Part shown: piece by piece, positions 8,516 through 17,559 of the stretch
Layout: each line of letters opens with the position of its first letter
How positions within the stretch are numbered: the stretch's first letter is position 1
From: JBGQMW01 sp963769845
GTDB taxonomy: Archaea; Thermoproteota; Bathyarchaeia; Bathyarchaeales; Bathycorpusculaceae
DNA length: 64,000 nt
Assembly: GCA_963769845.1 (NCBI GenBank)
Contig: CAVYNL010000005.1
Span: forward strand, 19,913 to 83,912
Direction of reading: 5' to 3'
Made by a program: the position numbers and the translations under genes
The notes under the pieces: generated by a model
Told to the model about the DNA's origin: nothing
What the model saw: only the letters and a program-made list of their open reading frames with translations
The model's database searches: none

Positions 8516-9661
8516 GTGGATCCCATAGGTCTAATACTAGGATTACAGAATCAAGTGGCCCAGAATCCCTTTGGTGGCACAGACTTATCATGGATTCTGA
8601 ACGTGCTTTTCTACGGCGTTTTCGTAATCTTCATTTTCTATGGGCAACGGATCCAGATGATGGTGATGCTGAGGGAGGTTGAGGGGTCGCTCTACAAGTT
8701 AAAGTACATCAAGGAGGAAGGACGGAAGACCACTGTTGAGACGATCAAAGAGATTGGCAAACCGCAGACGGACCCTGCCGCTCGAGTTGACAGGTTTTTG
8801 GAGTATTTTACGATAGGTCCGCAGGGGCTTGACCCGGCAGGCATAATCTGGAAGTTGGAACACATACTTGACGTTAGGGACATTCGTTTCAAGGATGAGG
8901 TGAAGCGCATGGCTCCGTCTGCCGACGAGACTCAGGTAAACAATCTGGAGAACACGCTTGAGGCGGCGATGGCGCTTAACTACATTTACAAGGTCATCAG
9001 GCACTTCTATCTGCTCGGCAAGAAAACCTACAGTCTCTACGTGGTTATGCAGATTCAAATGATTCTACCCCTGGTGATGAAAGAGGCCGAAGCCTATGCG
9101 AGCGCCTTGAAAGCTTTCGCTTACGGCCAGCCAATCGGCGACGGGGCAGGCGCGCTCGTGGCAGCAAAGCTGATGCGCGGGTATGAGACTAAGAAGATTG
9201 CCAAAGACTGCGTCGTGGCTACGGTTCCCTTTGAAGGACGCACAGCGTTTGTGATCAAGGCTGAGGGTCCAGGCGGAAACGTTGGCAAGCCTGGAGATGC
9301 GATAAAGGAGGTCATCGACGAGAACGACGGCAAAATTGCCACAGTCGTGATGATTGACGCGGCCCTGAAGCTTGAAGGAGAAGGACTTGGCGAAGTTGCC
9401 GAAGGAGTCGGCGCGGCGATTGGCGGACCTGGCGTTGACCAATACAAGATCGAAGAATCACTCTTGAAATATCACATTCCGATCAACGCCGTGATAGTGA
9501 AGGAGGACATTGGTGATGCGGTTTCGCCTTTGCGCAAGGAAATCTTCGACTCTGTTGACAGTGTGGTTGAGAGGGTAAAACAGGTTGTTCTAGAGAGAAC
9601 GAAGGAAGGAGACAAAGTGATCATAGCTGGGATCGGCAACACGATCGGGATCGGGCAATAG
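8516..9661 (+). CDS. DUF1512 family archaeal membrane-associated protein
   Basis: 381 residues beginning at GTG 8516. It has one N-terminal membrane helix (about 25-45, WILNVLFYGVFVIFIFYG), then QRIQMMVMLREVE and a long soluble domain ending in a Gly-rich alternating region (IIAGIGNTIGIGQ). The length and these segments match the archaeal DUF1512 family, whose function is not established. A Cys-rich membrane protein gene follows after 3 bases and the methionine aminopeptidase gene is next, converging. This neighbourhood is common in archaea. Confidence 0.85.
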   Translation: MDPIGLILGLQNQVAQNPFGGTDLSWILNVLFYGVFVIFIFYGQRIQMMVMLREVEGSLYKLKYIKEEGRKTTVETIKEIGKPQTDPAARVDRFLEYFTIGPQGLDPAGIIWKLEHILDVRDIRFKDEVKRMAPSADETQVNNLENTLEAAMALNYIYKVIRHFYLLGKKTYSLYVVMQIQMILPLVMKEAEAYASALKAFAYGQPIGDGAGALVAAKLMRGYETKKIAKDCVVATVPFEGRTAFVIKAEGPGGNVGKPGDAIKEVIDENDGKIATVVMIDAALKLEGEGLGEVAEGVGAAIGGPGVDQYKIEESLLKYHIPINAVIVKEDIGDAVSPLRKEIFDSVDSVVERVKQVVLERTKEGDKVIIAGIGNTIGIGQ

Positions 9662-9664
9662 GAG

Positions 9665-10087
9665 ATGAGAGGAATGACTGTGGAGTCTTCAGGTAACCAG
9701 AGGTCTAGGATATCGCCGTCAGCTCTCATGACGTTGTTCATAGTGCTTGTTTTGTCATTGGCTGCTCTCATATATGGTATTTCGCTTCTTGACCAGTACC
9801 CCGACATCGGGTACATTGTTCTGCTGTTCGGCTTCTTGGGCGCGGCAATCGCCACGTATGCGCTTGTTCAGATGAGGAGGAGGTTGTCGAAACTGAAGAT
9901 TGTGATTCCGCCAGTAACGACTACTATTGAATGCAAGAAATGCAGTTTCAAGAATGTCAGGGAGTTTCAGCGTGGAGACTACATCTTCAAAGAGGTTGAA
10001 CCCTGTCAGAAGTGCAACGACAAGATGCTGATAACCGCGATCTACAGGGAAGTCAAGGAAAAAGAGAAAGACCGTTTTCCGTTCTAG
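9665..10087 (+). CDS. two-helix membrane protein with a zinc ribbon
   Basis: 140 residues. Two membrane helices (about 20-42 and 48-68) are followed by a cytoplasmic zinc-ribbon-like region with CKKC (about 98-101) and CQKC (about 121-124). It starts three bases after the DUF1512 gene, so the two are probably one operon and may act together. Its last four bases overlap the end of the converging map gene. Confidence 0.75.
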   Translation: MRGMTVESSGNQRSRISPSALMTLFIVLVLSLAALIYGISLLDQYPDIGYIVLLFGFLGAAIATYALVQMRRRLSKLKIVIPPVTTTIECKKCSFKNVREFQRGDYIFKEVEPCQKCNDKMLITAIYREVKEKEKDRFPF

Positions 10088-10998
10088 GTCAAAACTGTGC
10101 AGCCATCTTTCACTATAAGCACCGTGTGTTCTGCTTGGGCGACTGTTTGTCTGCTCGCCTCGACAAACACTGGGTATTGCATAAGCACCTTGGACTTCAA
10201 CAGTTCTCGAAATGCCCCCTTGTAGTTTTCTTCAGGCACGATTCCCTGTAGCCAACGTTCCGCGAATGGAAGTGTCCTGAAGTTGTTTTCTATATGTGTC
10301 AAGAGTTTTTTTGCGTGAGGACCTGCAAGTGACCTGGACTTGACGAACCGGAATATTGTGGCTTCGTCTCCGTTTTCGACTCTTCCAGCCGCATTTGCAG
10401 TTGTGACGAAGGGCTCGATAGCGTAGATGCCGCCTAGCTTGAATTTTGAGAAGGATAATTGTGGAACGTTTGGGATCGACGTGCCCGTGTGAATGATGTA
10501 ACGGCCGATTTGGTGTCCGCACAGGTTTGAGATGGGTTTGAAGCCTCGAGTCTTTATTGCGTTCTCGATTGTTGCCCCCAGTTTTCCTGTGGCCATTCCT
10601 GGTTGAAGGCTTTTTATTGCGGCCTCCAAAGCGCACTCTGCTGTGTCTGTTAGACTATCGTATTCGGGGTCGAAACAGATTGTCACGGCTGTGTCTGTCA
10701 CGTAGCCGTCAACGTGGGCGCCGATGTCTACTTTGACGACGGATTTCTCGGGGATTCTTTTCCTGTCGTCTGGTGGCGAAGTGTAGTGGGCGGCTATCTC
10801 GTTTATAGAAACGTTGCACGGGAAGGCCGGTTTGCCTCCTTTTTTTCTTATCATGCTTTCTGCTTTTTCGCAGATTTCGATTATAGGCATTCCTTCGTGA
10901 ACACACTTTTTGATTTCTTCTCGAGTCTCGCGCAGAATTCTGCCTGACAGTCTGAATTTGTCAAAAGCCTGCTCATCATATTCGCTCATCAGAATCAC
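10084..10998 (-). CDS. map: methionine aminopeptidase, type II
   Basis: 304 residues. It removes the N-terminal Met from new proteins. The five metal ligands are visible: D91 (KVDIGAHVDGY), D102 (VTDTAVT), H162 (GHQIGRYIIH), E195 (YAIEPF) and E290 (AEHTVL); H71 (AHYTSP) matches the conserved substrate-side His. The helical insert before the last strands, the archaeal/eukaryotic type II mark, is present (about 215-275). Start at 10998 (MILMSEYDEQ); the inner Met (10989) is possible. It converges on the operon to its left with a 4-base overlap. Confidence 0.95.
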   Translation of the reverse strand: MILMSEYDEQAFDKFRLSGRILRETREEIKKCVHEGMPIIEICEKAESMIRKKGGKPAFPCNVSINEIAAHYTSPPDDRKRIPEKSVVKVDIGAHVDGYVTDTAVTICFDPEYDSLTDTAECALEAAIKSLQPGMATGKLGATIENAIKTRGFKPISNLCGHQIGRYIIHTGTSIPNVPQLSFSKFKLGGIYAIEPFVTTANAAGRVENGDEATIFRFVKSRSLAGPHAKKLLTHIENNFRTLPFAERWLQGIVPEENYKGAFRELLKSKVLMQYPVFVEASRQTVAQAEHTVLIVKDGCTVLT

Positions 10999-11368
10999 AC
11001 TCTGCCCCTTGTACGTCGAACGTGCTTCATTCGCTCACGCCCTTTTCTGTTATGAACGCGACTTAAATGCTTAACCTGCTTAGGACGCGCGGAGCGACAG
11101 CCTTGCCAATGCACGTACTGTTCTTAGCCTTCCATTGGTCCGCCGATCCCGAATACTCCTTGTACCCTTTCGCTCTTGAGTTCCTGCCCAAGTCTCATCC
11201 TCATGCTCGCGCGCTACTTGATACAAGATTGTTTTGCTTTCTGGAAAGAGAGCATTATCGCGAGCTTAAAAGTGACAGGGGATATTGTTTGCGCGTGCCT
11301 ATGGTGGTCTAGGTTTTTGTCAAAGTTAATATGCTTTGAGCTGCTATGTTGACTGCGTGGTGTGGTGG
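10999..11368. other. spacer without a clear gene
   Basis: Open frames here have unlike-protein composition. A 7-base CG alternation lies at 11208-11214. The promoters of map (leftward) and of the hydrolase gene (rightward) should be here. Confidence 0.4.
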
Positions 11369-12040
11369 TTGGCGAAGGTTACGTGGCTTGGGCATGCAGC
11401 TTTCAAGGTTGAGTTGGCGGGGGCTACGGTTCTGGTTGACCCGTTTCTTGACAGGAATCCGTGTGCGCCTGTGAAGGCTTCTGATATTGTCAAGGCTGAT
11501 GCCGTTTTTGTCACTCATGATCATGGTGACCATTTAGGGGATGCGTTCAGCATTTGCAGGAACACGAAGGCGACTTTTGTGGCTACGGTTGAGCTTACGG
11601 ATTATGCTCAGCAGAACGGTGTTGCAAACGTCGCTGGGCTGAACATTGGTGGCAGTTTTGTTGTGAAGAAGGTAAAGTTTTCCGTGGTTCAGGCGCTTCA
11701 TACGGCTTCCAGGGGTGCGCCGACCGGTGTTATTCTTGAAGGTGCTGGCAGGAGTGTTTATCACGCGGGGGATACGGGGCTTTTCGGGGATATGCGTTTG
11801 ATCGGAGAGTTCTACAAGCCGGATTTAGCTCTGCTTCCGATAGGCGGTTACTACACTATGGATGCGAGGATGGCGGCGGAGGCCGTGAAGATGATTAGTC
11901 CCAAGGCGGTTATTCCCATGCATTACAAGACTTTTGATGTTCTTGCACGGTCGGCAAATGAATTCGTGAAGTATGTGAAGAAGAAAGCTCCGAAGGTAAA
12001 AGTAATCGTGCTTAAGCCGGGCGAAGCATACAAGTTTTAG
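11369..12040 (+). CDS. metal-dependent hydrolase, MBL fold (UPF0173 family)
   Basis: About 223 residues when started at TTG 11369 (MAKVTWLGHAAF...), the usual beginning of this family; the frame is open further upstream but without conserved sequence. The metallo-beta-lactamase signature THDHGDHL is present, then H in ALHTASRGAP, D in YHAGDTGLFGDM and H in VIPMHYKTF, so both metal sites look complete. UPF0173 proteins are predicted hydrolases of unknown substrate. The gene converges with trpS 30 bases away. Confidence 0.85.
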   Translation: MAKVTWLGHAAFKVELAGATVLVDPFLDRNPCAPVKASDIVKADAVFVTHDHGDHLGDAFSICRNTKATFVATVELTDYAQQNGVANVAGLNIGGSFVVKKVKFSVVQALHTASRGAPTGVILEGAGRSVYHAGDTGLFGDMRLIGEFYKPDLALLPIGGYYTMDARMAAEAVKMISPKAVIPMHYKTFDVLARSANEFVKYVKKKAPKVKVIVLKPGEAYKF

Positions 12041-12070
12041 AAGTTCGGGTTCTAGCGTTTTGGTTCTTTC

Positions 12071-13237
12071 TTAGCGTTTAACGTGGTATTCTTCTAGGCT
12101 GTTTTTTGCTTGTTCTCTTTTCTTCTGGTGTTCTGAGAGGAACTTGTTTATTCTTTCTGTGAGTTCTTTTTTGCAGTCTCCGCATAGCATTTTGCCTGTT
12201 CTGCATTCTTGTTCTCGTTCAAGGAGTTTTTTGTCGTCTTCTTCAAAGAGGAATAGGAAGTACTGGTAGACTGAGCAGACGTCTGGGTTGGCACCGGTCT
12301 TTCTTTGTTCGGCGAGTGTTCCTTTTCCGCCTGTGAAGGCATTCCAAACTTTACGTTTTACAACGTCGGGCGGGTCGACTGTGAAGATTGCGGTTTCGGG
12401 TTCTGAGGCGCTCATTTTTCCGCCGACTCCTAGTCCTGGAAGGAAGCGGCTGTGTATTTGTGCAGGTTTGAAGTAGCCGAGCTTGGGTGCGATGTCTCTG
12501 GTTATCCGCCAGTATGGGTCCTGGTCTATTGCTGCAGGGATTAACGCGGGGACGTTCTCGCCTGTTAGCTTTTTGTGTATGAAGCAAGGTACGGCTTGGA
12601 CTGCTGGCCAGAATATCCATCCTAGGTTTGTGCTTTCTTGGAAGCCGAACGTGGCCTTTGCCGTGGAGTAGGTTACGCGTTTGGCAACTTCCAATGCTAT
12701 GTCGTACAGCAGGTCGATGTCTTGGACGTCATAGATGATGAACGTGTCTTCGGGTTTGAAGCCCAGTGCGATCAGGTCTAGGGCGTTTTCATAGCCGTAT
12801 TTGGTTGTTTGTTTGAGTTTTGCATCGTCGTCTACTACGAATTTCTCGTCGTCTGTCATTTGGAAGTAGAGTCTTGTTTTGAAGGCGTCTTGCAGGTGTT
12901 TCGTGAAAATCCACGGGACTAGGTGTCCTATGTGGACAGGACCTGAGGGTCCGCGGCCTGTGTAGAGCACGAATTTTGTGCCCTTTTCATAGAGGTCAAT
13001 TACGGTGTCTAGGTCGCGGTGGGAGAAGAACAGTCTTCTTCGGAGTTGAAGATGTACGTGGCCTGTGTGTTTCTCGATTTTCTTCAGCAGTTCGTCGGTT
13101 AGGGGTAGGGTTCCAAATTCTTGGATTAGGCGTTCGTAGTCAACTTTGCCCCTGACTTCCCAAGGTGTGACGACCATCTCATTCTTTTCTTCGTCAGTCA
13201 AGTCCCAGTCCAGCCTGTGTTTTTTTAGTTTATACAA
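12071..13237 (-). CDS. trpS: tryptophanyl-tRNA synthetase
   Basis: 388 residues, a class I aminoacyl-tRNA synthetase of the archaeal/eukaryotic type, charging tRNA-Trp in the cytoplasm. The ATP-binding HIGH motif is residues 102-105 (GPVHIGHLVP) and the second signature KMSAS is 274-278 (GGKMSASEPE). The N-terminal extension (1-85) is typical of archaeal TrpRS. A C-terminal CRTGKMLCGDC may bind a metal. It starts at TTG 13237; no in-frame ATG precedes it. The intron-bearing tRNA-Trp gene is 11 kb away in the same window. Confidence 0.95.
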   Translation of the reverse strand: MYKLKKHRLDWDLTDEEKNEMVVTPWEVRGKVDYERLIQEFGTLPLTDELLKKIEKHTGHVHLQLRRRLFFSHRDLDTVIDLYEKGTKFVLYTGRGPSGPVHIGHLVPWIFTKHLQDAFKTRLYFQMTDDEKFVVDDDAKLKQTTKYGYENALDLIALGFKPEDTFIIYDVQDIDLLYDIALEVAKRVTYSTAKATFGFQESTNLGWIFWPAVQAVPCFIHKKLTGENVPALIPAAIDQDPYWRITRDIAPKLGYFKPAQIHSRFLPGLGVGGKMSASEPETAIFTVDPPDVVKRKVWNAFTGGKGTLAEQRKTGANPDVCSVYQYFLFLFEEDDKKLLEREQECRTGKMLCGDCKKELTERINKFLSEHQKKREQAKNSLEEYHVKR

Positions 13238-13459
13238 CTCATGGAATGCATATTAAACGTTATGCGGAGCTTGTGCACATGTTCTGCGGAGCAAAACACA
13301 AATAGTGTGTAATGATGTTCATATTTGGGATATGTGATGCCCTGCCAATTTCGATAGCCTACGGGTCTAGTTTTGTCAAGGAGCTATCGGAGGGTATACA
13401 TGCTTTTATTCTGATCCTGACAAGTACTTTACCGAATCCTGTTTGCGAAGGGAAAAGCG

Positions 13460-14968
13460 TTGGTTGGGCTTAGGGAGAATGAGATCAAGACTCTTTCGGC
13501 TTTGGCGAAGTTCATCGGCGATGTTTCTGTTGAGAGGTTGGTAAAGAAAACTGGTTTGTCTGACTCAGCAGTAATGCGTGCAGTTATGGTCCTGCAGGAA
13601 AAAGGTCTAGTGTCTGTCACTGAGAAGAGGTGGACCTTAGCGAGGCTGAGTAGTGAAGGTAAGGTGTATGCGGAGCAGGGTTTGCCTGAGAGGCGTTTGA
13701 TGACTGCGCTGAAGGACTTGGGCGGAAGCGCTACTCTCAGTGAGGTTGTTGAAAAGGCTGGACTGGATAAGTCGCTTGTGCCTATCATGTTGGGTTGGGT
13801 TCGGACGAAGAAGTGGGCGGATTTTGAACCACATGCGAGCCGGTTGCAGATAAAAGGCGAGTTGGTGGAGGGCGCGGATGAGAAGCTGATTGCGCTCTTG
13901 AAAAGTAGTGCCGATGTTTCTCTTGAGGATTTGAGTGTTGAGTTGCAGGATGCTTCCAAACTTTTGAGGGGAAGGAAGCTGGTTTTGGTTGATGAGAAGA
14001 CTGACAGGATTGTTGAGTTGACTGAGGCTGGGCGGGCTGCGGCTAGGAAGCGCGTTAGGGCTACTTCAGAGGTTACTCAGCTTACCCCAGAGTTGATTGT
14101 GAGTGGAAAGTGGCGGAAAGTGAGTCTGCAGAAGTACAACATCGGGGCTGATGTTGCCAGCACGTGGCCTGGGAAGAAGCATCCTTACTTGCAGTTTCTT
14201 GATGAGGTGAAGGAGAAGCTTGTCAACTTGGGTTTTAAGGAGATGGTTGGCACGGCGGTGGAGACGGCTTTCTTCAATTTTGATGCTCTGTATACGCCGC
14301 AAGACCATCCGGCTCGTGAGATCTTCGACGTTTATTTTGTGAAGTCTCCGAGGTACGGTCGCATAGGCGCTTCCGATGATGTCGTTGAGAATGTGAGGAG
14401 GACTCATGAGGATGGGTGGCGGACGGGCTCGACGGGTTGGCGTTACAGGTATTCGGTTAAGGAAGCGAGGCGTCTTCTGCTTCGTGGGCACGGTACGTGT
14501 CTCAGTGCTAGGACGCTTCTGAAGGGTTTGGAGGTGCCGGGTAGGTATTTTTCGTTTGCTCGTTGTTATCGGCCCGACGTTCTCGACAGGACGCACTTGA
14601 CGGAGTTTAATCAGGTTGAGGGTATTGTTGCTGAGGAGAATTTGACGCTTCGGGACCTGTTGGGAATTTTGGAGACTTTTGCCGTGGAGATTGCGGGTGC
14701 TGAGAGGGTGAGGTTGAAGCCGGACTATTATCCGTTTACTGAGCCGAGTGTCGAGCTAAGTGCCTACAGCAAAGAGAATGGCTGGATCGAGTTTGGCGGG
14801 TCAGGGATCTTTAGGCCTGAGGTTACGATGCCGTTGGGTGTGAAGGTCCCGGTGATTGCTTGGGGTTTGGGTATTGACAGGTTGTTCATGATACGGGCGG
14901 GAGTAGAGGATATCAGGGATGTATTTTCGAAGAATCTGGATTGGTTGAGGAGGCAGAGGTTGGTTTAG
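13460..14968 (+). CDS. pheS: phenylalanyl-tRNA synthetase alpha subunit
   Basis: 502 residues, the catalytic subunit of the (alpha-beta)2 enzyme that charges tRNA-Phe. Residues 1-190 hold the winged-helix repeats found in archaeal and eukaryotic PheS (ENEIKTLSALAKFIGDVSVE; DLGGSATLSEVVEKAG). The class II core follows from about 225, with motif 2 (YFSFARCYRPDVLDRTHL) and motif 3 (GLGIDRLFM). TTG 13460 is the start used. The pheT start codon lies one base after the stop, so the two genes are one operon. Confidence 0.95.
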   Translation: MVGLRENEIKTLSALAKFIGDVSVERLVKKTGLSDSAVMRAVMVLQEKGLVSVTEKRWTLARLSSEGKVYAEQGLPERRLMTALKDLGGSATLSEVVEKAGLDKSLVPIMLGWVRTKKWADFEPHASRLQIKGELVEGADEKLIALLKSSADVSLEDLSVELQDASKLLRGRKLVLVDEKTDRIVELTEAGRAAARKRVRATSEVTQLTPELIVSGKWRKVSLQKYNIGADVASTWPGKKHPYLQFLDEVKEKLVNLGFKEMVGTAVETAFFNFDALYTPQDHPAREIFDVYFVKSPRYGRIGASDDVVENVRRTHEDGWRTGSTGWRYRYSVKEARRLLLRGHGTCLSARTLLKGLEVPGRYFSFARCYRPDVLDRTHLTEFNQVEGIVAEENLTLRDLLGILETFAVEIAGAERVRLKPDYYPFTEPSVELSAYSKENGWIEFGGSGIFRPEVTMPLGVKVPVIAWGLGIDRLFMIRAGVEDIRDVFSKNLDWLRRQRLV

Positions 14969-14969
14969 G

Positions 14970-16689
14970 ATGCCGACGATTGATGTTGATTATGCCGAGT
15001 TTGAACGGATGCTGGGGATGGCGCTTAACAGGGAGCCGGAGCGGATTGATGAGGTTTTGGCGTTTGCTAAGGCGGAAGCTGAAGGTTTTCGATGAGAAGA
15101 CGGATATGATGAGCGTTGAGATTAAGGATACGAACCGTGCGGACCTTTGGAATATTGAGGGGTTGGTCAGGTGTTTGCGTGGTTTCTTGGGTTTGGAGCT
15201 TGGGCTGAGACGGTATGTTGCGGGTAAGCCTGTTTGTGAGGTCAGCGTTGATGTTAGGCTGAAGGATATTCGTCCGTACATTGCATGTTCTGTCGTGAAG
15301 GATGTTGAGTTGACTGACCCGATTATCAGGGGTCTTATGCAGTTGCAGGATAAGCTTGACCACACTTACGGTAGGAATAGGCGGAGGACGTCGATCGGGC
15401 TTTATGATTTTGACCAGGTTGTTGCGCCGCTTAGCTATTCTGTGGCGAAGCCTGATGGGGTGAGTTTTGTTCCTTTGGGGTTTGATGTGAGAATGAGTTT
15501 GAGGGAGATTCTGGCGAAGCATCCCAAGGGGTTGGAGTACGGAGACATCGTGAGTGGGCATTCTGTTTGGCCGATACTGTTGGACGCTGAGGGGAAGGTT
15601 TTGTCTTTTCCGCCTGTCATTAACTCGAATGATTTGGGCAGGGTGACTGAGGCTACGCGGAATGTTCTTGTTGAGGTTACGGGTACGGTTGATGAGACGG
15701 TTCTTAACACGTTGACGATTGTTTCTTTGTCGCTTGTTGACCGTGGAGGCACGGCTTATTCGGCTACGGTGCATTATCCAGGTGGCAGGAGTGTGGTGAC
15801 TCCGCGGTTTGACAGCAGGCCGATGGATTTGAGTGTTGATTATGCGAACAAGGTGCTGGGGCTGAAGCTTTCGGGTGAGCAGATCGGCGAGCTTCTTCCG
15901 AAAGCGGGCTATGGAGTTGAGAAGACTAGTCATTCCATTGTGAGGGTGCGGGTTCCCTGTTATCGGATCGACATTATGCATGAGATTGATTTGGTGGAGG
16001 ACGTTGCGATTGCTTATGGCTACAATAAGATTCGGCCATCGTGGCGCAAGCTTCCGACTGTTGGGGCGGTGAGGCCTGAGCAGGGTTTGTTGGACGTGGC
16101 GCGGGAGTTGATGGTTGGTCTGGGTTTTCAGGAGGTGCTCACCTACACGATGGCGAACCCTGAGATGCTTTTTGCCAAGATGAACTTGACTCAGGCTGGG
16201 GCAGCGAAGATGGGTCTGGGGCCGGCTGTTGAGGTTGCTAACCCGAAGGTTCAGACTTTGACGTGTTTGAGGAGTTGGTTGCTTCCTTGTTTGATGGATT
16301 TCTTGGGCTGTAATTTGCATGTGGAGTATCCTCAGAGGGTGTTTGAGCTTGGTAGAGTGACGGTTCACGATGGGAAAGCTGAAACGCGGACGAGGGATGT
16401 GGATATGCTTGCGGCTGTTTCGTGTCATGGTGGTGCTGGGTTTTCCGAGGTTAAGTCGTGTTTGGACGCGTTTTTCATGAATTTGGGTTTATCGTGGCAG
16501 GTGACGGAGGCGAAGCATGGGAGTTTTATTGATGGACGTGTGGGGAGAGTGGTTGTTGGGGGGATGGATGTTGGGTTTGTGGGTGAGGTTCATCCTGCAG
16601 TGCTGGAGGCTTGGGGGTTGGAGAATCCTGTTGCCGGGTTTGAGTTGAGCATGGACAGGGTAGTTGGAATCATAAGCCGCAATCATTAG
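14970..16689 (+). CDS. pheT: phenylalanyl-tRNA synthetase beta subunit, interrupted by a +1 frameshift
   Basis: ATG 14970 opens MPTIDVDYAEFERMLGM, the expected archaeal PheT beginning, one base after pheS. After about 40 codons (AKAEAEGF) the frame runs into TGA. One extra base, most simply a fourth T in 15086-15089, moves the rest into another frame, which reads DEKTDMMSVEIKDTNRADLW and continues intact to 16689. Corrected length is 572 residues. The B3/B4-like region, B5-like region (VDYANKVLGLKLSGEQIGEL) and inactive class II-like core are present. The beta subunit binds tRNA-Phe and edits. As pheT is essential and single copy in archaea, a sequence error or a very recent mutation is likely. 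Confidence 0.9.
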
Positions 16690-16762
16690 AGGGTGTCTTG
16701 CCTAGGGTTTCATAAGTTATAAGTCGGCGTGGCGCTCCTTGGGTTTCTGAGCTGGAGCTGTC

Positions 16763-16981
16763 ATGAGGTCTGATGTGGATGCTTTGGTGGAGGTTCCGTG
16801 TTTCAAGTGTTTACTATGGAATCCGATTATGGAAAGTCATTTGCACTGTAACCCTAATGAGTGTGAAATTTTGACTGAGTGGCTGTTGAAGATTGTTGAG
16901 GATGAGCGTGGGGGGAAGCACGTGATCATCGCGGGTGTGGCAACGGAGACTGTCAAGAAGCGTGCTGCTGGCCAGAGATAA
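16763..16981 (+). CDS. small Cys/His-rich protein, probably zinc-binding
   Basis: 72 residues from ATG 16763. The cluster CFKCLLWNPIMESHLHCNPNEC (residues 13-34, with Cys13, Cys16, His27, His29, Cys30 and Cys34 as candidate ligands) suggests a zinc site. The tail is basic (KKRAAGQR). It follows pheT on the same strand after 73 bases. I cannot name a function. Confidence 0.6.
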   Translation: MRSDVDALVEVPCFKCLLWNPIMESHLHCNPNECEILTEWLLKIVEDERGGKHVIIAGVATETVKKRAAGQR

Positions 16982-17040
16982 TTGGCGTTTCTGTGAAACG
17001 TGGGTTCTGGGATAGGAACGTTTAACTTTTCACGGTTGTT

Positions 17041-17223
17041 ATTTGTTGTTTTGGCGATGACCAGGGTGAGCCTTTTGGAATCCCATCGGAATACGCCATG
17101 CAGACGGACCCAACGGAAGAGGCAAGCTTCTGGCTTGTCGTTGCTTGTGATGGCGGGTTTACCCAAGCATGGGACACGGTGGGCGCGGGCGTAATATCCC
17201 TCGACGGAGAGAGCTTAACTTAG
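17041..17223 (+). CDS. ~60-residue protein with no standard start codon
   Basis: The frame reads ICCFGDDQGEPFGIPSEYAM and then an acidic, protein-like sequence with FWLVVACDGGF and a stop at 17221-17223. Composition, local density of charged residues and lack of repeats look coding. No ATG, GTG or TTG lies between the upstream in-frame stop (about 17024-17026) and the Met at 17089. ATT 17041 is the first near-cognate codon and is given as a provisional start. A frameshift near the 5' end is the alternative. Confidence 0.4.
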   Translation: MCCFGDDQGEPFGIPSEYAMQTDPTEEASFWLVVACDGGFTQAWDTVGAGVISLDGESLT

Positions 17224-17330
17224 AGGAGCGTGTCGCCCCACAATGAAGTTAAGTGTTAGGTTACGTGGGAAACAATCTGCCCGCGATAAGGAAGCCTGCT
17301 TCTTTTCTGTTGCCTCTGCTTTCAATTGAC

Positions 17331-17354
17331 TGCCCGCGGTAGGGCAAGCGGGCA
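17331..17354. repeat. short perfect inverted repeat
   Basis: TGCCCGC (17331-17337) and GCGGGCA (17348-17354) form a 7-bp GC-rich stem with a 10-base loop. It lies in a gene-free stretch (17224-17559) ahead of the beta-helix protein and could be a terminator-like or RNA hairpin. Confidence 0.5.
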
Positions 17355-17559
17355 CAGGTTCATTCAAGTTCAACCTGTGATAGTGAGACGTGATCCTGTT
17401 TTAAGAATTTTCTGTAATTTGCTTTGTGCGGGTGCTGTGGAGGGGTCGGCGTGTGCAGCCAAGGTTTTGTCTTATCGGGTTGAGGGAGTCTGGTTTTGTC
17501 GGAAGATGGTTCTTCCGTAAGTGATAATAGTGGGGGAGTGCGAGTCTTATAGGAAGAGT

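Noticed and set aside
11067..11312. 81-codon open frame between map and the UPF0173 gene
   Set aside because: No ribosome site, odd composition, and it spans a CG tract and the likely promoter region.
15067..16428. A 453-codon open frame on the minus strand inside pheT
   Set aside because: It is the mirror of the GC-skewed pheT coding strand, is rich in H, R, N and P with no motif, and pheT itself is unmistakable.
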